Assembly (NCBI RefSeq): GCF_018919215.1
Contig: NZ_JAHLQK010000005.1
Span: 186,001-250,000, forward strand
Reading direction: 5' to 3'
DNA: 64,000 nucleotides
Origin: Alkaliphilus flagellatus
Lineage (GTDB): Bacteria; Bacillota; Clostridia; Peptostreptococcales; Natronincolaceae
Position 1 is the first letter of the stretch, and every line of letters starts with the position of its first letter. Under the pieces are notes generated by a model. It was not told where the DNA came from, did not search any database, and saw nothing but the letters and a program-made list of their open reading frames with translations. Below, piece by piece: positions 1 through 10,180 of this stretch. The position numbers and the translations under genes were made by a program.

Positions 1-442
1 GATTGCAGAAAAATTAGTAATACCAATTATAGAAAATGAACAATTTGAATTAGTAGATTTAGAATATAAAAAAGAAGGCTCTAATTGGTATTTAAGAATA
101 TATATAGATAAACCCGGTGGTATTACATTGGATGACTGCCAAAAGGTTAGTGAGCAGCTAAGCGATGAACTTGATAGAGAAGATCCTATAAAAGAGAATT
201 ATTTCTTAGAAGTATCATCACCAGGACTTGATAGACCATTAAAAAAAGAGGCTGATTTTATTCGTTTCAAAGGTGAGATAGTAGAAGTGAAACTATATGA
301 ACCATTAAATGGAAACAAGATTATAGAGGGTGAGTTAGTAGGGTTAGAGAATAATATTATTAAAGTCAATGTGGCTAATGTTGGATTAGTAGAGTTGCCT
401 AAGGATAAGGTAGCTTTAACAAGATTGGCTATTAAATTTTAG
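1..442 (+). CDS. rimP: Ribosome maturation factor RimP (5' end outside window)
   Basis: RimP assists 30S ribosomal subunit maturation. The reading frame is open from base 2 and continues to the TAA at 440-442, so the gene begins upstream of the window and about 146 residues are visible. Family features seen are an N-terminal region reading ELVDLEY followed by WYLRIYIDKPGG, the conserved SSPGLDRPL segment, and a C-terminal SH3-like part with the ITLDDC-type helix between them. A TTG at 128 could be mistaken for the start but lies inside the N-terminal domain. nusA follows after 14 bases, so this is the head of the nusA-infB operon. Identification is firm. Confidence 0.95.
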   Translation, partial: IAEKLVIPIIENEQFELVDLEYKKEGSNWYLRIYIDKPGGITLDDCQKVSEQLSDELDREDPIKENYFLEVSSPGLDRPLKKEADFIRFKGEIVEVKLYEPLNGNKIIEGELVGLENNIIKVNVANVGLVELPKDKVALTRLAIKF

Positions 443-456
443 GGAGGTTAGTAGGG

Positions 457-1494
457 ATGAATGCTGAGTTTACAGAGGCTCTTGAGCAGATTGAAAAAGA
501 CAAAGGTATTTCTAAAGATATTTTAATTGATGCAGTGGAGGCTGCTTTAATTTCTAGTTATAAAAGAAATTTTGGTTCTGCTCAAAATGTAAGAGTTGAA
601 ATTAATCGGGATAACGGTGAGGTTCATGTATACGCTCAAAAAAAGATAACTGATGACGTAATAGATGATTTATTAGAAATTGATATCGAGGATGCTAAGA
701 AAATCAATTCAAAATATGCGATTGGAGATATTTTCGAGAGTGAAGTTACTCCTAGAAACTTTGGACGAATAGCGGCTCAAACAGCTAAGCAAGTGGTTGT
801 ACAAAGAATTAGAGAAGCTGAAAGAGGTATTGTTTATGAAGAATTTATAAATCGGGAATCAGAGATTATTACTGGAGAAGTTTCTAGAGTTGCAAAAGGT
901 AATGTTTATATTAGCTTAGGTAGAACAGAAGCAATTTTAGGACCTGGTGAACAAATTCCAAATGAGGAATATCAACACGGGGATAGAATTAAATGCTATA
1001 TAGTAGAAGTTAAGAAGACCACAAAAGGTCCACAAATACTCTTATCCAGAACTCACCCTGGGTTAGTAAAGCGTTTATTTGAGCTTGAAGTGCCTGAAAT
1101 TCATGATGGGACTGTAGAAATAAAGAGTATTTCAAGAGAGGCAGGCTCACGTGCTAAAATAGCAGTTGATTCTAAGGATTCAAATGTGGATGCAGTTGGT
1201 GCCTGTGTAGGACCTAAAGGAGCAAGGGTGCAGACTATAGTAGATGAGTTAAAAGGTGAAAAAATTGATATAATTAAGTATAGTGAAGATCCTAGAGAAT
1301 TTATTTCTAGCTCATTAAGTCCTGCAAAGGTATTACAATGCGAAGTTAATATTGAAGAAAAGACAGCAAAAGTTATTGTTCCTGATTATCAACTTTCTTT
1401 AGCTATTGGCAAAGAAGGTCAAAATGCTAGACTTGCTGCAAAGCTAACAGGATGGAAAATTGATATAAAGAGTGAAAGTCAAGTCAATGGTTAA
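457..1494 (+). CDS. nusA: Transcription termination/antitermination factor NusA
   Basis: NusA binds RNA polymerase and nascent RNA and modulates pausing, termination and antitermination. The 345-residue protein has an N-terminal RNAP-binding domain (about 1-125), an S1 domain (about 133-200, beginning near ESEIITGEV) and two KH domains, with GPKGAR in KH1 and AIGKEGQNARLA in KH2. It lacks the acidic C-terminal repeats of enterobacterial NusA, which is normal for Firmicutes. The ATG is preceded by GGGAGG with 9-base spacing. It lies between rimP and rnpM in the usual operon order. Confidence 0.98.
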   Translation: MNAEFTEALEQIEKDKGISKDILIDAVEAALISSYKRNFGSAQNVRVEINRDNGEVHVYAQKKITDDVIDDLLEIDIEDAKKINSKYAIGDIFESEVTPRNFGRIAAQTAKQVVVQRIREAERGIVYEEFINRESEIITGEVSRVAKGNVYISLGRTEAILGPGEQIPNEEYQHGDRIKCYIVEVKKTTKGPQILLSRTHPGLVKRLFELEVPEIHDGTVEIKSISREAGSRAKIAVDSKDSNVDAVGACVGPKGARVQTIVDELKGEKIDIIKYSEDPREFISSSLSPAKVLQCEVNIEEKTAKVIVPDYQLSLAIGKEGQNARLAAKLTGWKIDIKSESQVNG

Positions 1495-1507
1495 TTGAGG
1501 TGATTAA

Positions 1508-1786
1508 ATGAAAAACAAGAAGATTCCTTTAAGAAAATGTTTAGGATGTAATGAAATGAAACCTAAAAAGGAGCTATTAAGAGTAGTTCATAATTCACAA
1601 GGCAGTATAAGTGTGGATACTATTGGAAGAGCTCAAGGAAGAGGAGCATATATTTGTAACTCTAAAGAATGCTTTGATAAAGCTAAAAAAACAAAGGCCT
1701 TTAATAGAGCTTTTCAGTCAAATATTCCTGAAGAGATATATGAAGATCTCATAAAGGAGCTTGTTATAAATGAATATAAAAATTAA
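1508..1786 (+). CDS. rnpM: YlxR family RNase P modulator RnpM
   Basis: A 92-residue basic protein of the YlxR family, whose B. subtilis member binds RNase P RNA and was renamed RnpM. The family signature RKCLGCN near residue 9 and GRGAYIC near residue 48, with several cysteines, are visible. The start ATG follows GAGGTGAT. The 3' end overlaps the next gene by 17 bases, which suggests translational coupling. The position between nusA and the L7Ae-type protein is the conserved one in Firmicutes. Confidence 0.93.
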   Translation: MKNKKIPLRKCLGCNEMKPKKELLRVVHNSQGSISVDTIGRAQGRGAYICNSKECFDKAKKTKAFNRAFQSNIPEEIYEDLIKELVINEYKN

Positions 1787-2078
1787 AAATTTATTAACCT
1801 TGGCTGCGAAATCTGGAAATATTGTATCTGGTGATGAAACTTGCATTAATTACTTAAAAAAGAATGCTATTCATTTAATAATACTAGCTGAAGATGCTTC
1901 AGAAAATACTAAAAAAAAATTTAAAGACAAAGCAGCCTATCGGGATATCCCAATTCGTTTTTGGCAACAAAAAGAAGAATTGGGTAATACTATCGGAAAA
2001 ACTTCTAGAACAATTATAGGTGTTATAGATAAAGGTTTTGCTGAAAAAATATTAAAATATTTAGATGAATTGCTTTAG
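1770..2078 (+). CDS. ylxQ: YlxQ, L7Ae/L30e/Gadd45-family RNA-binding protein
   Basis: A 102-residue ribosomal protein L7Ae-like protein, by family a kink-turn RNA binder of unclear cellular role. The N-terminus (LLTLAAKSGNIVSG) and the IILAEDASENTKKK segment match the family. The start ATG lies inside the end of rnpM, with AAGGAG about 10 bases upstream. infB follows after a short gap. The genomic context alone would predict this identity. Confidence 0.92.
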   Translation: MNIKIKNLLTLAAKSGNIVSGDETCINYLKKNAIHLIILAEDASENTKKKFKDKAAYRDIPIRFWQQKEELGNTIGKTSRTIIGVIDKGFAEKILKYLDELL

Positions 2079-2103
2079 AGAAAATAATTAGGGGGTGATT
2101 TAT

Positions 2104-4221
2104 TTGTCAAAGATAAGGGTATATCAATTGGCAAAAGAGTTAGAAATTAGTAGTAAGGAATTGATCGAAAAGTTAAAGGAGTTATCTATTGAAGTAAATA
2201 GCCATATGAGTACATTAGAAGATGAAAATGCAAATATACTAATTGAATTATTTACTGAGGAAAGTAAACCAAAGACAATATCTAATACAAAAGAAAAGCC
2301 ACCTAATCAAGAACAACATGATGAAAATAAATTAGAAACATTAGATAATAAAGAAGATATTATAGTTAATACAAGGAATAAAAAAGAGAAGAGAAATAAA
2401 AATAAAAACAAAAGAAATAAAAATTCTATGGCAGATAATTATGACGATAGGGTAGAAAGTAAAGGTGAGCGAGTGATACAATTAAAAAGCAAAGTAACAG
2501 TAAAAGAATTAGCTGAAATTATGGATAAAAATGTTAGTGAAATAATTACAAAGCTTATTGGTTTAGGTATAATGGCAACTATTAACCAAGAATTGGACTA
2601 TGATACAGCCCAAATTATAGCTTCAGAATTTGGTGTTGAAGTTGAGCCATTGGAAGATGTAACTATGGACGATGTTATTGATGATATTGAAATAGAGCCT
2701 GACAGACCTGAAGATTTAAAACCAAGGTCTCCTGTAGTTACAGTTATGGGTCATGTTGACCACGGAAAAACATCTTTATTAGATGCGATACGTAAAACTA
2801 AAGTAACCTCTAGAGAAGCTGGAGGAATTACACAACATATAGGTGCTTCAGAAGTAAAAGTTAATGATAAAAAGATAGTACTTTTAGATACACCTGGTCA
2901 TGAGGCATTTACATCAATGCGTGCAAGAGGTGCAAAGGTAACAGATATAGCTATTTTAGTAGTTGCTGCTGACGATGGGGTTATGCCACAAACAATTGAG
3001 GCTATTAATCATGCTAAGGCCGCTGAAGTTCCTATAATAATAGCTATTAATAAAATGGATAAACCTAGTGCTAATCCAGATAGAGTAAAGCAAGAGTTAG
3101 CAGACCATGGTATTTTAATAGAAGAATGGGGTGGAGATGTTATTTCTGTTCCTGTTTCTGCTCTTAATGGTGAAAATATCGATACTCTATTAGAAATGAT
3201 TTTATTAGTTGCAGAGATGGAGGAGTTTAAAGCAAATCCAAATCGTAAAGCAATAGGTACTGTTATAGAGGCCCAACTAGATGTAGGTAAGGGTTCTGTA
3301 GCAACTATTTTAATACAAAATGGAACTTTAAAAATAGGCGATTCTGTAGTAATTGGTACTACCCATGGTAGGATTAGGGCTATGATGAACGATAAAGGAA
3401 AGAGAGTTAATGTAGCAGGTCCTTCTACAGCTGTAGAAATTACAGGATTATCTGAAGTACCTGAAGCTGGGGATCAGTTATTTGCAGTAGAGGATGATAA
3501 AATAGCTAGGGCAATTGTTGAGAAAAGAATTAATAAGATAAAAGCAGAGCAGTTAAAAGCAAGTCAAAAAATTTCTTTAGATGCGTTATTTAGTCAAATG
3601 GAACAAGGACAAATTAAAGATTTAAACCTGATTGTAAAAGCAGATGTACAAGGTTCTGTAGAGGCTGTTAAACAATCACTTATTAAATTATCAAATGATG
3701 AAGTAGTTATAAATCCAATACATGGCGGTGTAGGAGCAATTACAGAAACAGATGTAAATTTAGCTGCAGCATCAAATGCTATAATTATTGGTTTTAATGT
3801 TCGGCCTACTGCTAGTGCTGATTCATTAGCAAAAAAGGAAAATGTGGATATAAGAAGTTATCGCGTTATCTACAAGGCTATTGAAGATATTGAGGCTGCT
3901 ATGAAAGGTATGCTTGATCCAGAATTTAAAGAAGAGGATTTAGGTAAAGCAGAAGTAAGAGCTACATTTAAGGTTCCAGGAGCAGGTACAATTGGTGGAT
4001 GCTATGTAATAGAAGGTAAAATTTTGAGAAATGCAAAGGTTAGATTAGTTAGAGATGGTATAATTATTCATGAAGGTACGATTGATTCTTTAAAAAGATT
4101 TAAGGATGATGCAAGAGAAGTTGCAACTGGATATGAATGTGGTATAGGTCTAAGTCAGTTTAACGACCTTAAAGAAGGAGATATTATAGAAGCATACCAG
4201 ATGAAAGAAATAGAAAGATAA
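2104..4221 (+). CDS. infB: Translation initiation factor IF-2
   Basis: IF-2 is the GTPase that places initiator tRNA on the ribosome. I place the start at TTG 2104 ([13 protein letters not shown], the usual family N-terminus) because GGGGGTGAT at 2091-2099 gives 8-base spacing; the in-frame GTG at 2095 lies inside that ribosome binding site. The protein has about 705 residues: an IF2N domain at the N-terminus, a Lys/Asn-rich linker, a second IF2N domain, then the G domain with [17 protein letters not shown] and NKMD, followed by the beta-barrel and C-terminal tRNA-binding domains. The short linker is typical of low-GC Gram-positives. Confidence 0.98.
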   Translation: MSKIRVYQLAKELEISSKELIEKLKELSIEVNSHMSTLEDENANILIELFTEESKPKTISNTKEKPPNQEQHDENKLETLDNKEDIIVNTRNKKEKRNKNKNKRNKNSMADNYDDRVESKGERVIQLKSKVTVKELAEIMDKNVSEIITKLIGLGIMATINQELDYDTAQIIASEFGVEVEPLEDVTMDDVIDDIEIEPDRPEDLKPRSPVVTVMGHVDHGKTSLLDAIRKTKVTSREAGGITQHIGASEVKVNDKKIVLLDTPGHEAFTSMRARGAKVTDIAILVVAADDGVMPQTIEAINHAKAAEVPIIIAINKMDKPSANPDRVKQELADHGILIEEWGGDVISVPVSALNGENIDTLLEMILLVAEMEEFKANPNRKAIGTVIEAQLDVGKGSVATILIQNGTLKIGDSVVIGTTHGRIRAMMNDKGKRVNVAGPSTAVEITGLSEVPEAGDQLFAVEDDKIARAIVEKRINKIKAEQLKASQKISLDALFSQMEQGQIKDLNLIVKADVQGSVEAVKQSLIKLSNDEVVINPIHGGVGAITETDVNLAAASNAIIIGFNVRPTASADSLAKKENVDIRSYRVIYKAIEDIEAAMKGMLDPEFKEEDLGKAEVRATFKVPGAGTIGGCYVIEGKILRNAKVRLVRDGIIIHEGTIDSLKRFKDDAREVATGYECGIGLSQFNDLKEGDIIEAYQMKEIER

Positions 4222-4239
4222 CTAGGAAGGGATGAGGAT

Positions 4240-4623
4240 ATGTCATATCCTAGAGTTAAACGTTTATCAGAAGAAATAAAAAAAATAGTAAGTAATATAA
4301 TTAGAAATGAATTAAGAGATCCTAGAATTGCACCTATGACCAGTATAGTAGAGGTAGATGTAACTAGAGATTTAAGATATGTTAATATTTATATCAGCGT
4401 TCTAGGGACTGAAAAAGAAAAAGAAGCTACTATGGAAGGATTAATAAAGGCAAGTGGTTTTATTCGGAGAGAAATAGGGCAGAAAATTAAGGCTAGATAT
4501 ACTCCAGAAGTAATTTTTAAATTAGATGAATCTATCGAACGAGGAATCCACATGTACAATGTAATTACAAAGGTTAATGAGCAAAATTCTACTACTTCTG
4601 ATGAGGATAAGACAGATGAATAA
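4240..4623 (+). CDS. rbfA: Ribosome-binding factor A
   Basis: RbfA is a KH-fold factor that binds the 30S subunit and helps process the 16S rRNA 5' end. The 127-residue product shows the family segments [19 protein letters not shown] and VNIYISVLG, with a variable acidic tail. It follows infB by 18 bases, and its last codons overlap the start of nrnA. Length and position are normal. Confidence 0.97.
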   Translation: MSYPRVKRLSEEIKKIVSNIIRNELRDPRIAPMTSIVEVDVTRDLRYVNIYISVLGTEKEKEATMEGLIKASGFIRREIGQKIKARYTPEVIFKLDESIERGIHMYNVITKVNEQNSTTSDEDKTDE

Positions 4624-5578
4624 GCTAATAGAAATTGCTTCTAACAGTAATAATATTGCCGTTACATCTCATGTTGATCCTGATGGAGATAGTATAGGTT
4701 CTATACTTGCCTTAGGACTAGCATTAAAACAGAAGTATAAAAATGTAGAGATATTCACTGCTGATCCATTACCAGCTAGATATGACTTTCTAGTGGAGTC
4801 AAAATATATCAAAAGATATGAAGATGTTAAGGATAAAGCTTTTGATTTGTTTTTTGCATTAGACTGTGGCGATGAAAACAGACTAGGTAAAAGTATAGAC
4901 GTTATGAAAAAAAGTAAAACAGTTGTTAATATAGATCATCATATTAGCAATACACAGTTTGGTGACATTAATATTGTAAATATAAATTCATCATCTACTT
5001 GTGAAATGATTTTTTCCATTATTAAAGATATAGGACTAACAATAGATCAAGAGATAGCCACCTGTATATATACTGGTATTGTTACCGATAGTGGAAACTT
5101 TATGTATGATAATGCTACTGATAAAACCCACTTAATAGCAGCAGAGCTAATAAGAGCTAATATAGATAAACAGAAAATTATGTATAACCTGTACCAAAAA
5201 AAATCTATAAAAAACTTAAGATTTTTAGGGTATTGCTTAACTAATATGGAGATAGAGCTTGATGGCCATCTTGCAATATTCGAAATTACATCTACGTTAT
5301 TAGATAAGTTTGATATACCTTCTGCTGATATTGAAGGAATTGTAAACTATGGAAGAGATATAGATGGTGTTGATATATCAGTAACTATACGAGAAGAAAG
5401 CGATAGCAAACTTAAACTTAGCTTTAGGTCAAAGCATGATGATGTAGATGTTAGAAAATTGGCGGAGCTCTTTAATGGTGGTGGACATAAAAAAGCATCG
5501 GGTGCTACATTAAATGCTTCTTTAGATGAAGCAAAGGCTCTAATTATAGAAAATGCAAAACAATTTATAAGACGGTGA
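4616..5578 (+). CDS. nrnA: DHH/DHHA1 oligoribonuclease/pAp phosphatase NrnA
   Basis: A member of the DHH phosphoesterase family (NrnA/YtqI) that degrades very short oligonucleotides and 3'-phosphoadenosine 5'-phosphate. Metal-binding motifs seen are [12 protein letters not shown] near the N-terminus, DCGDENR, the DHH motif in DHHISN, and the DHHA1 motif [10 protein letters not shown] near the C-terminus. I chose ATG 4616 (MNKLIEIA), which overlaps the rbfA stop and has GAGG upstream; a longer ORF from 4577 would add 13 unsupported residues. That gives 320 residues, a normal size. The location between rbfA and truB is common in Firmicutes. Confidence 0.94.
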   Translation: MNKLIEIASNSNNIAVTSHVDPDGDSIGSILALGLALKQKYKNVEIFTADPLPARYDFLVESKYIKRYEDVKDKAFDLFFALDCGDENRLGKSIDVMKKSKTVVNIDHHISNTQFGDINIVNINSSSTCEMIFSIIKDIGLTIDQEIATCIYTGIVTDSGNFMYDNATDKTHLIAAELIRANIDKQKIMYNLYQKKSIKNLRFLGYCLTNMEIELDGHLAIFEITSTLLDKFDIPSADIEGIVNYGRDIDGVDISVTIREESDSKLKLSFRSKHDDVDVRKLAELFNGGGHKKASGATLNASLDEAKALIIENAKQFIRR

Positions 5579-5583
5579 TTTAT

Positions 5584-6483
5584 TTGAATGGTATTTTAAA
5601 TATTTTAAAACCACCAGGAATGACATCACATGATGTTGTATCTGTTGTTAGAAAAAAGTTAAATATTAAAAAGGTAGGGCACACTGGAACATTGGATCCC
5701 AATGCTGCAGGTGTTCTGCCTATTTGTGTTGGACAAGCTACAAAGATATCGCAATTTCTTCTTGATGGTAAAAAAAAATATCGTACCGAATTAACTTTAG
5801 GTATAGAAACAGACACTGAAGATATATATGGAACAATTACAAATAGATCTTCAATAGTGCCTGAAAATGAGGATATTGAAAGAGTTATATTAAGCTTTAT
5901 TGGAACTTATGATCAAATTCCTCCTATGTATTCAGCACTTAAGGTTAAAGGAAAAAAGCTTTACGAACTAGCAAGAGCAGGTATTGAGATAGAAAGAAAA
6001 TCGAGACAGGTAACAATTTATAGCATTGATATTATTAAAATTGATAATGGTAAAATAATGTTTGATGTATTATGCTCTAAAGGCACTTATATACGTACAT
6101 TATGTAAGGATATAGGGAGAACTTTAGGCTGTGGAGGGGTAATGTCTTTTCTTCTTAGAATAGAAGCTAGCGGCTTTGATTTAAAGACAGCCATTACAAT
6201 AGAGGAACTAAAGGAAATAGAAGATGTTAAAAGCTTACTATTGCCCTTAGACTTCCCTCTTAATCATATACCTAAAGTTATTGTAAAATCATCCTATACT
6301 AAACAGGTGTTGAATGGAAATCGAATTTTTCCATATTATTTAGTTGGTAATTTAGATATTCCTTTAGAAACAGAAGTGCGTATTTATCTAGAAAAACAAT
6401 TTGTTGGCTTTGGTATTGTTAAATGTGATGAGGATGGGCAAAATTATATCAAATTTTTAAGGCTTTTATTTGAAAGGGAGTAA
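5584..6483 (+). CDS. truB: tRNA pseudouridine(55) synthase TruB
   Basis: TruB converts U55 of the tRNA T-loop to pseudouridine. The catalytic aspartate lies in GHTGTLDPNAAGVLP, and KGTYIRTL is the second signature. The start is TTG 5584, giving MNGILNILKPPGMTSHD, the exact family N-terminus, with GGTGAT upstream; the in-frame GTG at 5575 overlaps the nrnA stop and the ribosome binding site. The protein has about 299 residues. ribF follows two bases after the stop. Confidence 0.97.
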   Translation: MNGILNILKPPGMTSHDVVSVVRKKLNIKKVGHTGTLDPNAAGVLPICVGQATKISQFLLDGKKKYRTELTLGIETDTEDIYGTITNRSSIVPENEDIERVILSFIGTYDQIPPMYSALKVKGKKLYELARAGIEIERKSRQVTIYSIDIIKIDNGKIMFDVLCSKGTYIRTLCKDIGRTLGCGGVMSFLLRIEASGFDLKTAITIEELKEIEDVKSLLLPLDFPLNHIPKVIVKSSYTKQVLNGNRIFPYYLVGNLDIPLETEVRIYLEKQFVGFGIVKCDEDGQNYIKFLRLLFERE

Positions 6484-6485
6484 AT

Positions 6486-7409
6486 ATGAAAACAATTAAA
6501 CAATACAATCAATTAGATAAAAGTGTACAAAGAGGAGTTGCACTTGGAAACTTTGATGGAATTCATATTGGCCATCAAAAATTAATTACAACCTTAATTG
6601 AAAAGTGCAGAGCAAATGGTTTAGAATCATGTGTTTACACGTTTGGTAATCACCCTCTAGCAGTTATTACTGGAAGAGAAGCTCCTCCTCAAATTACAAA
6701 TATAAATATGAAAAAGAAAATTCTAGACTCCTTAGGAGTTGAACTTTTATATTTGGAAGAGTTTAATAAGAATTTAATGGTCTTAAGTCCTGAGGATTTT
6801 GTTAAAAATATTTTAGTAGATAGGTTAAATTGTAGGATAGTAGTTGTTGGATTTGATTATAATTTTGGATATAAGGCTCAAGGAAATGTGGAACTTTTAA
6901 AGAAAATGGGGCAAAAACATGGATTTGAGGTTTATGAAATTCATCCTGTAACTATAGATAATAAAAAGGTAGGAAGTTCAACTATTAGAGAGTATATTAA
7001 AAATGGAGATATAGAGGATGCTAATGTGTTTTTGGGAAGACCATACTCTATCTATAGCAAAGTGGTTCATGGAAAAGGCAGAGGGCATAAATTAGGATAT
7101 CCTACAGCTAATATTTTAATAGAGTCCTCTCATTTAGTTCCTAAGGAAGGTGTTTATGCTACATTTATTAAAATAAACAATTCTATATATAAAGGAGCTA
7201 CCTGTGTAGGAACAAATCCAACCTTTGGTGCTAATAGTATTTCGATTGAAACTTTTATTATCAATTTTAACGAAGATATATATGATCAATATATCGAATT
7301 ACAGTTTATTAAAAGACTAAGGGATCAAATTAAATTTAATAATGTAGATGATCTAATCAAACAAATGAACCAAGATGCAAATAATGCAAATATATATTTA
7401 CAATTATAA
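6486..7409 (+). CDS. ribF: Bifunctional riboflavin kinase/FMN adenylyltransferase
   Basis: RibF makes FMN and FAD from riboflavin. The N-terminal nucleotidyltransferase domain carries LGNFDGIHIGH and SSTIREYI; the C-terminal kinase domain carries GRGHKLGYPTANI and later GANSISIETFI. The 307 residues match the family. AAGGGAG precedes the ATG. FAD supply is relevant here because several flavoenzymes are encoded in the window (the 25-28 kb operon and BaiN), although no regulatory link is visible. It closes the run that began with rimP; rpsO follows after a leader. Confidence 0.97.
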   Translation: MKTIKQYNQLDKSVQRGVALGNFDGIHIGHQKLITTLIEKCRANGLESCVYTFGNHPLAVITGREAPPQITNINMKKKILDSLGVELLYLEEFNKNLMVLSPEDFVKNILVDRLNCRIVVVGFDYNFGYKAQGNVELLKKMGQKHGFEVYEIHPVTIDNKKVGSSTIREYIKNGDIEDANVFLGRPYSIYSKVVHGKGRGHKLGYPTANILIESSHLVPKEGVYATFIKINNSIYKGATCVGTNPTFGANSISIETFIINFNEDIYDQYIELQFIKRLRDQIKFNNVDDLIKQMNQDANNANIYLQL

Positions 7410-7443
7410 GTAATTATGTTAGAATAATTAATGTGTTAAAGAA

Positions 7444-7488
7444 CCTATTCTCAGTGATTTGAATCACCGACAGTTACTTAGAATTAGG
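7444..7488 (+). promoter_or_regulatory. Candidate rpsO leader structure
   Basis: Between ribF and rpsO an outer stem can be drawn between CCTATTCT (7444-7451) and AGAATTAGG (7480-7488), enclosing an inner hairpin GTGATT-TG-AATCAC (7454-7467). S15 mRNAs in many bacteria carry leader structures through which S15 represses its own translation. The fold was drawn by eye and could instead be incidental. Confidence 0.4.
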
Positions 7489-7513
7489 GGATACAAAATG
7501 AGGAGGTGAAATA

Positions 7514-7777
7514 ATGCTACAAGAAAATAAAAAAGTAATTATTGATAGTTTTAAAACTCATGAAAATGATACTGGTTCTCCAGAAGTACAAATTGCTTTA
7601 TTAACTGAAAGAATTAATCATTTAAATGAGCATTTAAAATCTCATAAAAAAGACCATCACTCAAGAAGAGGACTTCTAAAGATGGTTGGTAAGAGAAGAA
7701 ACCTATTAAATTATCTTAAAGATAGAGATATCGAAAGATATAGGGAAATAATAGAAAAATTAGGATTAAGAAAATAA
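7514..7777 (+). CDS. rpsO: 30S ribosomal protein S15
   Basis: An 87-residue S15 protein, which binds the central domain of 16S rRNA. It contains the diagnostic segments [28 protein letters not shown] and [20 protein letters not shown] precedes the ATG by 6 bases. A strong terminator follows, so rpsO and pnp can be transcribed as separate units although their order is conserved. Confidence 0.99.
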   Translation: MLQENKKVIIDSFKTHENDTGSPEVQIALLTERINHLNEHLKSHKKDHHSRRGLLKMVGKRRNLLNYLKDRDIERYREIIEKLGLRK

Positions 7778-7780
7778 TAA

Positions 7781-7815
7781 AGAGCGGGAAATCCCGCTCT
7801 ATTATTTAATTATTT
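7781..7815 (+). terminator. Rho-independent terminator after rpsO
   Basis: A GC-rich hairpin (AGAGCGGG-AAAT-CCCGCTCT, 7781-7800) directly follows the rpsO stop and is trailed by an AT-rich T-containing tract. It separates rpsO from pnp. Confidence 0.88.
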
Positions 7816-7934
7816 ATTTAACTAAGCCATAAAGGCTTTTTATTTTATGCTTTTATAGGAATTTTTTAACTTTTGAAGGAAATAATATTAATATTGTAGA
7901 AAACAATATACAAATGAAGGGAGGATAATAAACA

Positions 7935-10055
7935 ATGGTTAAAGTTTTTCAAAAAGAAATTGGTGGAAGAACTTTAGAAGTAGAAGTTGGAAAATTAGCT
8001 CAACTTTCCAATGGTTCTTGTTTACTAAAGTATGGAAAGACTGCTGTTCTTGTTAATGCATGTGCATCAAAAACCCCTAGAGAGGGAATCGATTTTTTTC
8101 CTTTAAGCGTTGATTATGAAGAAAGAATGTATGCAGCTGGAAAGATTCCTGGAGGTTTTATTAAAAGAGAGGGTAGACCTAGTGAAAATGCTATACTGAC
8201 TTCTAGGTTAATAGATCGTCCGATTAGACCCTTATTTCCAGAAGGATATAGAAATGAGGTTCAAGTAATTGCAACAGTATTATCAGTAGACACAGATTGT
8301 AGTCCAAATATAGTTGCAATGATAGGATCTTCTGTAGCACTATCAATTTCTGATATTCCATTTCAAGGACCGACAGCTTCTGTACATATTGGCATGATAG
8401 ATGGAAATTTATTAATTAATCCTACAAGTGATCAAAGGGAACACAGCGAACTTGATCTAGTTGTTTCTGGTACAAAGGATGCTGTAATGATGATTGAAGC
8501 AGGTGCCAATGAAGTTACAGAAGAACAAATGCTGGAGGCTATTTTATTTGCTCATGAAGAAATTAAAAATATTGTTTCATTTATAGAAGAAATTGTTAAA
8601 GAAGTTGGAAAAGAAAAGCAAGAAGTTATACTTTTTGAAGTTGATAAAGATTTAGATTCTGAAATAAGAGAATATGCAACTAGTAAAATAGCTAACGCAA
8701 TTAGAACTGTAGAGAAGTTAGAGAGAACAGAAAAAGTAGAGTTAGCTAAGAGAGAGACAATAGAGTATTTTATTGAAAAATATGAAGAAGATTTAGATTT
8801 AAAGCAGGTAGGTTCTATATTGGATGCAATTATGAAAGAAGAGACTAGACACTTAATTCTTCATGAAAAGGTAAGACCTGATGATCGAAAGCATGAGGAG
8901 ATTAGACCAATATCTTGTGAAGTATCTCTACTTCCAAAGACTCATGGTTCAGGATTATTTACAAGAGGTCAAACACAAGTATTATCAGTAGTAACTTTAG
9001 GTGCAATAGGTGATGTACAAATTATTGATGGACTTGGTGAAGAAGAGTCTAAAAGATATATGCATCATTATAATTTTCCACCATATAGCGTAGGCGAAAC
9101 TAGATTTTTAAGAGGACCAGGAAGACGTGAAATTGGTCATGGAGCCTTAGCAGAAAGAGCATTAGAACCAATGATACCTTCACAGGATGATTTCCCCTAT
9201 GCTATTCGTGTAGTTTCAGAAGTTTTAGCTTCTAACGGATCTTCTTCACAAGCCAGTGTTTGTGGTAGTACTCTATCATTATTAGATGCAGGAGTGCCTC
9301 TAAAAGATATGGTTGCTGGTATTGCTATGGGATTAGTTAAAGAAGATGATGCAGTAGCTATTTTGTCAGATATACAAGGTATGGAAGATCATTTAGGTGA
9401 TATGGACTTTAAAGTTGCAGGAACGTCTAAAGGAATAACAGCTATACAAATGGATATTAAAATTAAGGGAATTGATAGAACTATTTTAGAAAATGCTCTA
9501 GAACAGGCTAGATTAGGTAGACTATATATTTTAGATAAGATGAAAGAAGCAATTAGCTCTCCAAGATCAGAATTATCTCCTTATGCTCCTAGGATGTTAA
9601 AAACTAAAATACATCCAGATAAGATTAGAGAAGTTATAGGTACAGGTGGAAAAACTATAAATAAAATTATTGAGGATACAGGTGTTAAAATTGATATTGA
9701 GAACGATGGTACTATATTTATAGCTGCTCTAACACAAGATGCAGGGGAACGTGCCCTTAAAATAATTGATAACATAGTTCGTGACCCTGAAGTGGGAGAT
9801 ACATATAAAGGAAAAGTTATAAAGATAATGAATTTTGGAGCTTTTGTAGAGATTCTCCCAGGTAAAGAGGGATTAATACATATATCTAATATTGCCCATG
9901 AAAGAGTAAGCAAAGTAGAAGATGTATTAGCAGTAGGTGATGAGGTTGACGTTAAAGTAATGGAAATAGATCAGCAAGGAAAAATAAACTTATCTAGAAA
10001 AGCCCTTCTACCTAAGGAAAATGATAAAAAACAAGATGAACAGCCGAAAGCATAA
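7935..10055 (+). CDS. pnp: Polyribonucleotide nucleotidyltransferase (PNPase)
   Basis: PNPase is the phosphorolytic 3'-5' exoribonuclease of the RNA degradosome. The 706 residues contain two RNase PH-like domains ([11 protein letters not shown]; later [13 protein letters not shown]), the segment [17 protein letters not shown], a KH domain ([11 protein letters not shown]) and a C-terminal S1 domain ([19 protein letters not shown]). GGGAGG precedes the ATG. It stands alone between two terminators. RNase Y, its usual partner in RNA decay, is encoded at 19.5-21.0 kb. Confidence 0.99.
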   Translation: MVKVFQKEIGGRTLEVEVGKLAQLSNGSCLLKYGKTAVLVNACASKTPREGIDFFPLSVDYEERMYAAGKIPGGFIKREGRPSENAILTSRLIDRPIRPLFPEGYRNEVQVIATVLSVDTDCSPNIVAMIGSSVALSISDIPFQGPTASVHIGMIDGNLLINPTSDQREHSELDLVVSGTKDAVMMIEAGANEVTEEQMLEAILFAHEEIKNIVSFIEEIVKEVGKEKQEVILFEVDKDLDSEIREYATSKIANAIRTVEKLERTEKVELAKRETIEYFIEKYEEDLDLKQVGSILDAIMKEETRHLILHEKVRPDDRKHEEIRPISCEVSLLPKTHGSGLFTRGQTQVLSVVTLGAIGDVQIIDGLGEEESKRYMHHYNFPPYSVGETRFLRGPGRREIGHGALAERALEPMIPSQDDFPYAIRVVSEVLASNGSSSQASVCGSTLSLLDAGVPLKDMVAGIAMGLVKEDDAVAILSDIQGMEDHLGDMDFKVAGTSKGITAIQMDIKIKGIDRTILENALEQARLGRLYILDKMKEAISSPRSELSPYAPRMLKTKIHPDKIREVIGTGGKTINKIIEDTGVKIDIENDGTIFIAALTQDAGERALKIIDNIVRDPEVGDTYKGKVIKIMNFGAFVEILPGKEGLIHISNIAHERVSKVEDVLAVGDEVDVKVMEIDQQGKINLSRKALLPKENDKKQDEQPKA

Positions 10056-10080
10056 ACCTACTGTGGTTTATGTTTTTTTA
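10051..10080 (+). terminator. Rho-independent terminator after pnp
   Basis: CATAAACC-TACTGT-GGTTTATG followed by seven T residues. The hairpin begins inside the last codons and stop of pnp. Confidence 0.88.
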
Positions 10081-10180
10081 TTATCTAAGAGTATATAAAT
10101 TTTTATCCACATTGATTGCATAACTAATTTATTTTCGAATAATATATTACCAACATCTTAATTAAGTTAGGAGGCAAGTT

